Notes under the pieces: model-generated | What the model saw: the letters and a program-made list of their open reading frames with translations, nothing else | Told to the model about the DNA's origin: nothing | The model's database searches: none | Program-made: the position numbers and the translations under genes | Assembly (NCBI GenBank): GCA_003344405.1 | Contig: NOWV01000016.1 | Location: forward strand, 372,001 to 436,000 | Source: Trichoplax sp. H2 | Taxonomy: Eukaryota > Placozoa > Uniplacotomia > Trichoplacea | Reading direction: 5' to 3' | Length of the DNA: 64,000 bases | In this document: positions 25,013-38,000 of the stretch, piece by piece | How positions within the stretch are numbered: position 1 is the stretch's first letter | How the letters are laid out: every line of letters starts with the position of its first letter

Positions 25013-26779
25013 CTAGTATTAATAATTGCAGTCATTAAGCGTTTAAATACCCTGCATAAAACTCCATACCAAAATATCTTGTTATCCTAGTACATAGCCA
25101 TGATGGGGATATAATGCTACGTCTGTATCTATTTTGAAACAATTTACGAGATGTTATGACAGGAAAAAATATACACAGATTGGCATAGCAGAAATGTGAG
25201 GAAAATTAAACTAGCGGTGGGTAAGTAAAGAATGCTTTAAGTAAATATAGAGTGGGATGTTATTGAATGAAAACAGCAATTAAAGCTGAAAAATCATGGA
25301 TTAACTTAGGCTTGATGCTTTATCATAGCATAACAAAACGAAAATCGAACTCAAATCTCCTTGTCGATTTGTAATAATTTGAAACTATCGTGACTGTAAA
25401 TACGGGAAATGTTGAATCTTGATAAAATTATTGACTTATTAGACGGTATAAATATTTCTCGAAATAGGAACTAAGATTATCAAATTAGTTACGACTAGCG
25501 TCCATTTCCTTAAAGGTTCATGATAGTATCTAAGAATTAAATTTCCATAACGTTAAATTGATGGTTTTTAAAATATAAGAATTTTGCTACAGACTCATTC
25601 AAAAATTACCAAAACCAGATACAAGTCTTATTATCCAAATAGTATCAAATTTTCTGTTTTATGCAGTAAGAAATAAATGGATAGAATCCGATACTATATC
25701 TCGAATTAAGGCTTAATTTTGATTTATAGAGCAGTATTTATCAATTAAAATTTCTAATTTATATTATAGTAACAAATAGATAAATACTAATAAGACATGT
25801 TGAATTAAAAAGCTTTATGTTAACTTCAAGAGATATAGTTTCTAACCAACACTTCTAATGTTACTCCTTGGTCAGAAACAAATAACACTCATGGATACTG
25901 GAATCGCATCTTAAACGAAAAAATTTCCTTTCCGTTATATAAAAACATTTAGTAATGAAATATTTTAATCTTATTTTCTTATGTAAAGAATGATGGATAT
26001 CTACAAAATGGACTGTCTTAAAACATTTATTTCACTGCAGAGTATTGATTCAAAATTGAATAGAATTTTTGAACATATTTGCATTTAGACTTAAACATTA
26101 TGAAATTCTCAAATTAGGAATTACAGTAAAATTAATCAACTCAATTTTGTCTAATTTATAAATTAATCGGAACCAAGTCTATTTAATCAGCTTGAAATAA
26201 AGGATTTAACTATCCTCTTATCCGAAACATGTTTATTTATCGTTAAAATTTCTAAATCTAATTGATGGAATGTCTGCCCCTTCTTTTTTGACATTATTAT
26301 TAATTTAGTAAGCTTTGCAGAAGGTGAAAGAGTTATGATAAAATTCAAGTGCTGTAAAAATAAGAAATCAAATTATATTGAATACTAAATAGCGGAAGTC
26401 TGTCATTATAAGAGTAGAATAATACAGCAAGAGAAAATAAAAGGTTTTTAACTATAATCATTTCTTAACTACTAGTAATAGTAATTTACTTTAAACTGCC
26501 TTTCAATATAGAGGAAATTTAATTAAAATGGAAGTAGCAAGTATCACTAATCTATCCAAAATCATTGATTGAAAATTTTACTACTAATTGATGAGGCCAA
26601 TAGAGCTACGTTACATCAATAGATACTATTTGAAACGACGTACACTATATTAAGCGAGGAAAAGCACTTAAGTTTTTATCAAATACCGCTTAGTGCATAT
26701 CGGTAGCCACGGCTAAGGAAACTTCAAACTAGATAATTATGTAATAAAAGTGGCGTCTAAATTCTTCCATTCTCTAATA

Positions 26780-27436
26780 TCAAGATTTCAGCCATAACGT
26801 AGAAACCAGAGTTAAATGTTTCAAAAGATGTTCTCGAAAGATTCGTAAAGTGAAATGAAATATTAAAATATTTCGCAGAACATGCCCTTCAAAGTCAATT
26901 ACACTTGATATTCTCGTAATACTTGTGCCATAGTGAATAACATTATTAGTATAGCCATAAAGCAAGATAGAAAGAAGAATAACTAATGAGCTAATTGGTA
27001 TATAGAAGATGTGAATAGTTAATAAAATGGAATTTAATATTAACATCTAGATATGAAATCCAGATAAATTTCTATTGGTAAATCATCGACTGCTTTAGTA
27101 CCTCTTACTACTATTACTAATACTATTACAACTGCCACGAAAATAAACATGAGAAATAAAGAAAAGTCAATGACCTAATTGGATTAAGCAGAAAGTACAA
27201 AATATTCCTAATGCCCCGCAGATATACCTGAACATACTGTAATATTCGTTAATTGTTATAGTATCCCTGCTATGGCGACTAACGTCTTTACTGCTACTAA
27301 CTAGACTAAACAACGGACTCACAAAATTCATAAAAACAGAATGAAACCTAAAAAAGTTCCAGAAAATCATTAGCAATCCTACATCATAGCATACATTAGG
27401 GAAAACTTCGACATCTATGAAGTGCAGTGACAGCAC
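26780..27436 (-). CDS. unrecognised hydrophobic open frames
   Basis: Two frames (27436-27167 and 27046-26780) plus an intervening open stretch (about 27174-27050) that reads FVAVVIVLVIVVRG, a clean hydrophobic helix. A CCAATTAG acceptor-like site precedes it. Together they could be exons of a multipass protein, but frames do not join convincingly and the valine run comes from GTA/ATA-rich low-complexity DNA. Function unknown, existence doubtful. Confidence 0.15.
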
Positions 27437-27784
27437 CTACTCAGTCTAACAGGATTAATTTGAAAGCTTTCGAGCTGCTAAGTAAACCTATAAGCTTTTA
27501 GATAATTACTTGGCTTGATATCAATAGCATTCCGAAAACTCTTTTCTAGAGAATAGCTTATTTAGATAATTTAGTAGAGTTCATTCGGTCCGTAATCCTC
27601 TACTATTATACTTCTGTGTGCTGATAATTTTGATATTCTTAAATGAAAACTGAAAATAAGAATTATTATACTATTTTTAATAAATAAAGAGACCAAGCTT
27701 AGATTAGAAATGGTTCCGGTTAAAATGTTACTAAATTATTTGAGACTTGAACAACTCACGGTATTTAAGTGTAAGGTGCAATTA

Positions 27785-28140
27785 CTTTGCAGAGCCTTGC
27801 GGCTCTAGTTGCTATACTAGGATATGTATACTGTACAGTGTAAGTCGCTATGTCAAGAATATTCACAAGGCACCATCGGCGTTGGCCGAGACTATAAAAA
27901 GCCGAGCACTAGCTTAGTTGCTCAGTTCCATTTAATCACTTACAGGATCTAAGAATAGTTTTACGATTTTCTTTAATACATTTTATGACTAAGATTAACG
28001 TAAATAAAGTGAAGTATTTAAACCTATTACTCATTAGTAGCTCATTTGTGTAGCTGAGAGTTAGTTCAACTACGATCGGTCCCTAAGTTAGTTGGGAACA
28101 CGAGTACTAGTGAAGATAGTGTTTAAGACCCGGTTTCTAG
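27785..28140 (+). other. GC-richer island with hairpins and TATA box
   Basis: Starts with a perfect hairpin AGAGCC-TTGC-GGCTCT, then CGGC-GTTG-GCCG, then ACTATAAAAAGCCGAGCACT at about 27890, with AATAAA about 110 bases later and GGGAACA near 28100. This resembles a pol II promoter or an LTR (TATA, short R, AATAAA) of a family different from the TGTCAC elements. I found no matching flanking duplication. Confidence 0.35.
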
Positions 28141-31100
28141 TTACAAAGGAGATTTGTAACAATTTCCCATCTCGTCTAATTGATCAGCATATACAGCAAA
28201 GTATGGCCAAATTGTAGAAGTGAAGTATTTCACCAGACAATAACAGTCAGAAAATAAAATGGGTTATGCTTTGATATTAATTGTGCGAATAGATAGGTTA
28301 AAAGAAGAAGTAAGTGTCATCATCTTCCCATAGGGAAAGATCGAAATCTATTCACTAGAATATCTACCTTGAAAACAAAGATGTAAACAGTAACTATTAA
28401 AAATATTTACTATTCAATTTTTCCTCAACAATTTCGATATTTCTTCTAGATGGAAAAGATTAAACTTTATACTGCCCCTAGATTTTCATGTATAAGGATT
28501 ATAGGAAATTACATAATGCAAATTAATCATAAAAATTTGTTTCACAAACGCTAACGTATAAGTAAAATTTGATATCAAAACTTGTCTAAATGGGGTGATT
28601 TAGCCACTGATTATAGTTATTAAAAATTATGATAAAAACGATGCGGATACTAATCTTTTCCATAAAAGAGTATTATTATTTCTGAATTATTTGAGCTTTG
28701 AATGGGAGAGATTGAGATAAGGGAGCTATGATTGCATGTGAATGCTAATTTTTTCTATAAAAAGCTATCATTACTTCTACCATATTTGGTGTTAAGAAGA
28801 GAGCTGGAATTAGAGAGTTCCAATTATTAAATATCCGAAATTACATATTCAAATAAAGGTTATATTCTCTTAATCATGGTTTTCCTTAATAAAACCTGCT
28901 AAATTATTGAACATCTGTATAAAACTTCCCTAGTATGAAAACAGATCTATAAAATGAGAGATGAGTAGTTCGAGTTTAGTCTGTTATTCCAGTATCTTAT
29001 AAATGGAGTACTTGGGATAGTCCTGGAATGGTTATTTAATCAGTCTCGGTGTCTAAGCTGATTAAACTAATTGCAGTATACAATTTTTGATAACCATTAA
29101 AGATATATATATATTTTTGAATTACTATAAAGCAGAGCATAAGAAGTAGCTTCTGATATAATAATCTAGAATGATCAAAATTAATACCGTCGTAGCTAAA
29201 GCGAAACATGAACAGAATAATGAATATGGGAGCAATTTTGGGACTAACATTAGATTACAGATAAGCTATACAGACAATTTCACCTTCGTAATTTCATTTT
29301 TTTAATCAGCATTTTCATATTAAGTTACGCTAAAAATCTTTATGTGATTAATTTCCTACCATAACAATTATTAGTGAACGGATATGGAAACTATTCTACT
29401 GCCATTTAATGAAGATTCCGGTTTGGAAGGGAATACATGAACTATAGCAAGATTGGATTCCAACTAGGCAAGCGGTATAGTTTCTAATGCTTGCCATAAT
29501 CTGTAAATTTTCAAGTCTTTGATAGCTTTAGACGTTTTTTTTGCTATAATATTTTTACCGCATATAGACCTCACCCTATCTACAGTAAACCGGAAATTAA
29601 TGACAAAAGTAAAATTCTGATGAGAAAGATCAAGTTTCTATCGATGTCTTTGTTTAAAGATATCATAATCCGTAATCGATTTCACAATATATATTTGCTC
29701 TTGCTTTAAATTCAAGATGGCTACTTGAGTATTGTGAAATGCTAAGAACTATTACAAAAGTTTTATAATTCAAATTCAGTCCGTTTGATAGCTTTAATGT
29801 ACATGACTATTCCTTGATCTCTGTATTGATGAAGAATAATATTGCGAGCAAATAGTGCTTGTAAATCTTAGAAATTCATGAAAAATTTCAGGCATTACTT
29901 TTTTTAATTTAAAGTATACGTTTTATGAAATATGATTCTATAGCTGCTGTCGGCTATAGTAATCAAAAGATCTTCAAGCAGTCTAGTCTGCACATGGTCT
30001 AGATAAGCTGTGACTAAAAAACTAACATAAACTTCCATTTCTAGCACATTTACCTTATATATTTGGAAATAAGCATAATAAGGTACAATATCGTTTTGAG
30101 GAAATAACACGGTATTAAATTCAGCACTTGAAATTTTTGCTCATATAACTTATGCTCCGAATTTTACTCTTGAATTAGTTGGTCAGATCGACTAATTAAT
30201 ATCTTACCTTATCGTAACTGATAGTAGTCTTTTCTGAACGTATAGTCTTAATAAGCTCTAACCCGCCAAAACTGTCACGAATTTCCTTCCCTATCAAATT
30301 TGAAATAAAAATAGCAGAGTCATCACAGTTTCGATAGAACATAGTACATTTGAATTCTATTCTGATCTTTGCAAATTTTCTTATCTAACTTGTAATTTTA
30401 CCACTGAATTAGTCAGATCAACATATTATTAACTTATCCTATCTTGTGTGCGAGCAAATAAAAATATACCAATCGATAGCTTTAAAGATTGATTTAATAT
30501 TATAGACATAATACAATCATAAAGGTATGTATTTTGGCAAATTTAATAATCGACATTTTGGCGTAGCTAGATATGGTATGATAAATGTGATACATACTCG
30601 TAAATTGCCAACTCTCATATTTTTTCCATAATGATCTAGAGACAATGTTCTAGAAACTATTTATCTACGTGACACAACCGTATATAAGATTTATTTGGAT
30701 TAACAAATGACGCCATCATTTCGACGTTATGACAAATTTAAATACATTTTCTTTTTAAATAATTTAAGACATAACATTGAATCTGGCATAAAGAATGACT
30801 CCTGAAATTATAATTTTATATCAATGTGGGATCACTCACATTGTTTAGCGTGTGCTGATATATCTCATTGTTACGGTGTTAAAGATTACCTTAAAGTATA
30901 AATACGTTATTTTGATCGTTAAAAAGTTGATAGCTTGTCGCTGGGGTTATAGATTGTAAAACTAATTCATTTTCCATTAAGGGTAAGTGAATGAGTTAGA
31001 TATCTCATTTACAAGAGAGCTCAAAGGTCAGATCGTGTCTTGATCATAACTGTCTCGTGTTCTATGCGTGCTCTAACGCATTTTAAAGTAGAGCATAAAG

Positions 31101-31394
31101 TTATATAAATTTTGGTCTAATAGGCGACAGCAATATCGTTTACTAGTATAGATTTCATGTATAATGCTATAGATACTGGCAAATATACATAGAAGGTATA
31201 AAAGCGATGTAAGAAGGTCGCTATTTTGCCATTTGATTGTTTACGAGAAAGGAAAAGGTCGACATCGCTTCTGCAGTGAAACTTTAGGAAAAAATTTAGT
31301 TATCACGGAGAAATATTATTGATATATAGTTTGAGATTGGTGAATGCTATTCATTAATTATTAGATGATGACATAAATCATTAAAATTGGGAGC
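28141..31394. other. gene-poor AT-rich stretch with a diverged tandem repeat
   Basis: No gene recognised. Segments 30131-30215 and 30371-30445 are diverged copies with a period near 240 bases. Confidence 0.4.
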
Positions 31395-31608
31395 CAGACA
31401 TACTCTGGGAAGAATTGCAATGTACGTTTTGAAACATAGTGAGAATATAAGAACTGATGATTATGGTATGAATAGAAATAAAATGACTCTTGTCTGGATA
31501 ACTTCTATGTAAATCAATGTATAATGAAACCTTTTACATTTTTATATTACTGTGAATTGTAAATTACCGTAGTATGAAAATATTATAATAACAGAAAATT
31601 AATAACTC
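31395..31608. repeat. 214-bp duplicated segment, copy A (likely empty-site allele)
   Basis: About 98-99% identical to 31868-32081 (three mismatches seen). It begins with CAGAC and runs into a 20-N gap. In this copy CAGAC is preceded by unique flank, with no element inserted. Confidence 0.85.
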
Positions 31609-31628
31609 NNNNNNNNNNNNNNNNNNNN
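31609..31628. other. assembly gap (20 N)
   Basis: Twenty N. Confidence 1.
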
Positions 31629-31779
31629 CATACTGAAATTAATAGTTATAATAGGGAATGCAAATCATCTGCTTACAGTTCGAATCATTGTGATTGTAAT
31701 TTACTTATGGTAGACTGTAAATTATCATGGAAATTTTCCGTGATAGGACATATCGTAATCTGACTATTCTGTATTAGTC
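31629..31779. mobile_element. interior fragment of a TGTCAC-family LTR
   Basis: Between the two gaps. GGACATATCGTAATCTGACT near the right end resembles GGACATACTGTAATCTAATT at about 18346 in the solo LTR, so this is probably part of the same element whose 3' end follows the second gap. Confidence 0.4.
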
Positions 31780-31799
31780 NNNNNNNNNNNNNNNNNNNN
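31780..31799. other. assembly gap (20 N)
   Basis: Twenty N. Confidence 1.
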
Positions 31800-31867
31800 A
31801 CGTGGTTCAAGGAATTGACTTATTGATCGTATATTGCGTTATCTTGTTGCAAAGCTGTTTTGTGACA
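31800..31867 (+). mobile_element. 3' end of a TGTCAC-family LTR
   Basis: GCGTTATCTTGTTGCAAAGC...TTTTGTGACA matches the 3' end of the element at 18082-18663 and terminates in GTGACA. It is followed at once by CAGAC, where the duplicated flank begins. Confidence 0.65.
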
Positions 31868-32081
31868 CAGACATACTCTGGAAAGAATTGCAATGTACGT
31901 TTTGAAACATAGTGAGAATATAAGAACTGATGGTTATGGTATGAATAGAAATAAAATGATTCTTGTCTGGATAACTTCTATGTAAATCAATGTATAATGA
32001 AACCTTTTACATTTTTATATTACTGTGAATTGTAAATTACCGTAGTATGAAAATATTATAATAACAGAAAATTAATAACTC
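31868..32081. repeat. 214-bp duplicated segment, copy B (likely filled-site allele)
   Basis: Second copy of 31395-31608. The homology starts exactly at the CAGAC abutting the LTR end and continues to the base where copy A meets the gap. Confidence 0.85.
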
Positions 32082-35000
32082 AGTAAATTTATAATATAGG
32101 TAAAATACATATTATCGATATGATATTTACAAACCTTCATTTGCAACTCAGTGCGCGAATATTAGTTCGTAAAACTAAATCTAGGCACTGCTCGTTGAAT
32201 AGCAATTAGCTGATCATACCGCAATCTCTCAAGATTATAAAATAGGCTACGGACTATCATAACAAATGTCGCCATAAAAAATGATTTGTAAATTGATAAC
32301 TCAGTAAATTTCTATCAGGTATAAAATTTAGTACGTACGGTATTTATATCTATTAGAATATAATGTACATAAGTCAATTAGCTAAACCAAATTTATACTC
32401 TATACGTTGAGCTATCCGTACAATACACACGCCTTACTCTAGAGGTTATCATATAAATGAATTGTGGACTATCTAATCAATATTGCAAAGTTGAAAATTT
32501 AAAAGGAAATTAAACGAGTTTCATTACAGATTTCATGAAATTATAGCCTAAAACATCAACATCTATTGCTAATAAATACTGTTACTTGAATTAGCCATGA
32601 ATTACATATCCTTTAACCCTCAAAAGTGAAAAATATATTACGGATTATTACATTAATCTATCAAAAAACCCTAACCCACTGTATAAACGAAATGCTAAGT
32701 AATCATTCGTTACTTCTAATATTAGTATAAATTAGAGCCCTTTAATCCGGTTTGTTCTCAATTTTACCAGCCAAATAATATTGTATAATTGTCACATATG
32801 CTCGTATACTTATTGTGTTTGCTAACAAGATGATTCATGTTGTTTTGCTTGCATAAATGAAGAAGTAGAAAAAGGAATATACCACAGCGGCGAATAGATT
32901 TTACTTTAATAAATTAACTTAACTAAGTATCAATGCTCTGATTACAAAGCAGAGAATATTATCCTGATGATTAAAAATTATCGGCGATCATCAGCAATTG
33001 CAGGTTACTACGTCAAATAATAATATATTAATAGCCGTGAGCTCCCCGCCAAAATAATCAATAATTTATCAATTTCTGAATTGAATATAAAATTGTTAAC
33101 AATTGTAAGATTTTTCATAGATTGATCACCAGTTAATTATATTTACGTCAAATATTAAATTATTAACATTACAAGATTTTTCCAAGGATTTTACCATGTT
33201 TATGCCTTATATTTTTGTTGAGTATTCATTAATTTTTTAACGCATCGTTATCTAGTCATTTATAAAAAAATTTTACTTTTGTATTTACTATTGATGCAAA
33301 GCATATCATAGCTTGTAAAACTTCTGTTAATATCTAAATGCTTTCACCTTGATTTTCTTTTCTGTTCCGAAAGATTCTATAATGATTTAAAAATTAGCTA
33401 GACTACCTCAATATCAATCAATAAGAAAAATTACTGCCGATTACTAAATTCTGATATAGTCATACAAAACTCCTAGATTACTGGCATTCTAAGCGCTTGA
33501 AAATGTATATTATCATTGCTATACGAGAACAGTAATATCTTACTAGGTAAATGATTTATCCACATAGATACTAAAATGAAATTAACATTTAAAATCCATC
33601 TTGTGGATAGATCCAGCGTTAATCTAGAAAAGTATGATTAAAGCATATCAGACTAAGCTGATTTATACAACAAATAATTAGATATTTTCCTTAGTAATTT
33701 ATTACAAGTAGCCAAAGTAATTTTCTCTATGTCTCCTAATAATCTATAGAAAATGCAGTTTAGAAAATTAATCATAAGAAGATGCATTTAATCAATTCTT
33801 TTTTCCGTCCATAATATGTATATCAATTCAACAGATATCCAAATGCATTTACTTCCTTAACCGAGAAGGATAATAGAACAGGGTCGTAATTTTCTCAGTT
33901 TACTTAGAAATAATCTACTACTCACTATCCACATCTAAGCAAAACTTTATTCACTTCCCATATCTAGTTATAATTGTCTTCTTGGCATGACAATAGAATA
34001 TACGGAACTTCTTGTAGTCTTGCCTGTCGTCTACTTTTCTATCAGTATAGAACGAAAATAATCAAATGAAAGAACAGACTATCCGCTTATTTACATTCAA
34101 GTACCGTATAGACTTATTTACTTTTACTGAATCTATCCGAACTAGCTAAAAATATCTTATTATAACAGTAAAATATATACTGTACATTTCCGTATACCCT
34201 AGTCTATTATCTATCTAGTAGTATGTATAGATCGGAAGTAAACTAACAATAATAAAAAAGATAACTATGCCATCATTCTTTCTATTAAGATAACTATTCC
34301 AGCTGGGGATTGGAAAAATACAGTATAAGCTATATATTTATATATTACAGCTCCATCCAAAAAGAAAGCATGGTAGGAATTTCCCATTGCTAATTAACTT
34401 TCCATACCAATCTTCTTCCTTTCATATTCCTTCGATAGCTCCACTTTGTAATGGAAAACATCATAACAAGGAATGCTAAATCCAGATAAATGATTTTGAA
34501 TGATTCTACTAATTTAGTATTGCCATTATCCCTAGCTTTATTCAGCAGTGTGCCTCTTATACACAGCTTTCATTTCTGTTACTTCCATGTTTAAAGATTT
34601 TACATTCCAAATGATCATACTGTTTTTGCATAAGTAATCTATATGAACTTTTAGATTAATTTTCTTCAGTCTATATTGCAGTACGAAATAATTTTTATAA
34701 GCAAAATCGACTGGAAATGATAAAGACATTGGTTATCTTCTTGCAATAGCCAACAAATCAATGCATACCCAAGGTAGATAGCTATCCATAGAAAATTTCT
34801 CAATTTTTTTTGCTATTTCATGAATTATTTTGACATCACTGCTTTATATGGAGTCTATAGATCATTTTTAATGGTGATCAAACGGCTAAAATATAATCAT
34901 TTATCAATACAAATCACTTGTATTCGATACTCATCTAGATGCTAATCTCTACCTCCCAGATAACTTTTAGTAACATCCCGTAAACAAATCATTAAATTAT

Positions 35001-38000
35001 TAAAATTTGACTCGAAACAATCAGCTTTAAATGTCCTATTGCTGCTTTTATAACAGCTAATATGTTTAGTACTGTCTTTGTCTTCAAAATGGGACTTTTT
35101 ACAACGGTAGACAACGATTTACATCCTTGATCAATGTTCTAATACACAATCTGCACATATTGAAATATTTTCTTATAATAGGTCTAACAAGCGGCTATCC
35201 AAATGAAGATACAATAATATTTTATTAATTTTACCAGAGGTTAAAATAGATTGTATATCGTAAGAAATGTCAAACTAATAGATTTGTTTCCAATCATTGA
35301 TGGAGAACGCTACACAATCGTTTTATGAAATATAATGATCTCAGCTACTTGCTATACAGTAATAGCAGGAGACTATTACGCGGTCATTACAAGAAGCAAT
35401 ATCTATTTAATAATTTAAAGTGTAAAAGTTTTGACTAAAAATAACATCCCCCCAAGTGAGTCCTCCAAAACATGCTAACGTGGTTAGAGCAAATTTTGTG
35501 CTTAAATAGCTCTACTGGACTATCGATCATTGTCATAAATTACGCTTCTAAGAATTTCATAAGTTACAATTTGGTTTTGAAGCAAAATGAAATGAAACAA
35601 AATTTCGAAAAATTGGCGGCTTGACTATCTTAAAGTCTTCGCTTTTGGTTAAGCGACACGTTGGGCAACTAGTTTGATTTTAAATAAATGATAATGAATT
35701 TTCCCTATCAACTTGAGTGAGTAGCTGCAAAGTTTTGTTATTAATTGGCTGTAAAGACCATTTTAAAGCAAAGTAGGAATATAAGATCAAATTTTCTCAT
35801 TTTTATATAAACAGTTACTAATTTTCACCACAAACTCATTTTTAAATACTGTTTTAAACCATAGTCAGACAAAAGTATTATGTTTTAATACGGTAGCAGA
35901 TAATTTAAATATCTTGACTTATATTTTTGACTGCATTCAATAGGAAATAAATAGCTTGGTATTATGTAAAACAGATGCAAAATTCCATCATGACTGCCTT
36001 TTGAAATTAAAGCCATGCTAGGTATAAGTATGTTAACAGCAATTATCTGAGTTTGAGCAATTTGCTTTAAAGGATGTTTGAAAGCAATTTAGGAACGGCA
36101 TAATTTAACAATCAGCGATTTAAATGTGATATTGTTATATCATCTGCTCCTTTTGACTATATACATTATTATATATGCACGGAGCGATAATATTATGTAA
36201 TCAGTTACAATTTTTTATCACAACTAGTATCACTAAATTAGAGCTATAGTCGGCTTAGGTAGGAAATCAATCGAGCTCTATCGACATAATTGAAATAATT
36301 TCAGAGCGTAATCGAATAAGTAATTTAAAAAGTGGATGGTTGCAATATTTTCTCCATAGCTATTTGCATAAGTCAACTGATTTTGTGTCAATAGCTTATA
36401 AATTTCATCAGGACTAATGTCTATTATCAAGAGAGATAGTAAACATAAACAGAAGATTTCCAATTCACTGCGGCCATCATCATATTGATATTTCTATTTA
36501 AACTAGAACTACTAAATAAATTCTTTTCGCTTATTGATTACCTGATACTCTTACAGAAATACCGATAATGTAATGCCAAGATTGTAACCGCTTACAATTT
36601 TTTTCAGGAAATACAATCAACCTATCAAGCATTGGGTTACAATATATCCTGGCTATTGCTCATCTTGACAATAACATCTTACCTATAAGACTTGAAGCTT
36701 TCTTAAATAACTATATCTATTCTGCAGGCTCTTCATTCGACTATAAAGCAAAATAACCACCATGAATAAATGGCTGAGAAGATGCAAAGCAATAGCTGAA
36801 AGTGGTATTGGGCAAGGAAGTATTAAGTTGTTAAGCTGTTCTTTTCGATAATCTGATCAATCCAACTTGCGTCGCCGATCCACTTATTGATACTTTAGCC
36901 TTTATTGATACGTTCTTAATTGAGTTATAAATTTTCAACTTGGTTTTCAATCTTTTTATTACTCATAACTATCCATATTCTAATCCGCCCATTTTAAAGA
37001 ACATTTAACGATACCATGACAACATACTATATCACGAAAAAATGTTTTGTCCAGTATCGAACTTATCTTCTAGACAAATCAATGGCCATGTCTTTATTGA
37101 TTAGTTTCAAAATCGATTGTTTCTAATTGACCTCTCTGGCATCGTATCTAAAGCGAAAAATAATTAAATTCAACATTGGCTGGCAAATAAAGTAGAATAG
37201 ACAAAAGCAGAACTTTTAAATAGAACAACTTTGTGTTCAAAATTGGTTAGACTCTTAAAGCCTTATCAAGTTATCATTCTTATACAATCTGATAGTAGTT
37301 ATTTACCTGAATGGCAATATAGTTAATATTTTCTAGCCTGAATAATTACCTCTTCTATCGACATCGTAGATTATATTATCGAAATAAGTATGGAATTGAA
37401 TGAATTTACAGATTAATTTGAAATAGATCTAGTCCATATCAATCAGATCAAAATTGATGGTAAATAAAGTCATAGCTAATAAAATACTCAATCTATTTAA
37501 AAATCCCTATTCTTCTATAGTAAACCGGATAATGTTTATTATGACTCATGCATAACGAATATCACCTATTTTTATAAAGCTGATATGATTTGGTTTAATT
37601 CTAGAAAATCTTTCTTTTACTAAAAATGGAACAAACAGTCTGTCTCGCGTAAAAATTATGGACAGTGTTAAAATTTTCCACAGTATTTTGTTTTTAAAAT
37701 CAAATATTATAGTTACAATTATTTGGTTTAATGATAAAATATATTAATAATCCTAAAAGATCTTGTTGTTTGCAGTCATTTTCTCTTCCCTTACATATAA
37801 CACATCAGTACCTATATGCGGCAATCACAATTGATTATTTACAATTCTTCATTATTATATACTGTATAATGTATAGCAGATTGATTGATCAATTACTAAC
37901 TGCTTTAATTCAAACAACTATTTTTTAAATTTCTACAGCAAATACATTTAAGACTCGTATTATTTATTGAAATAATCCTGATTTTATGATAAGATTTCTA

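Larger units (their letters stand above)
21067..27780. other. gene-poor AT-rich stretch
   Basis: No recognisable protein family in 6.7 kb. Three minus-strand frames with hydrophobic content (24737-25012, 26780-27046, 27167-27436) are the only candidates and are listed separately. Confidence 0.4.

Noticed and set aside
31660-31700. GTTCGAATC, reminiscent of a tRNA T-loop
   Set aside because: No matching acceptor, D or anticodon stems around it; it lies in LTR-like sequence between two gaps.
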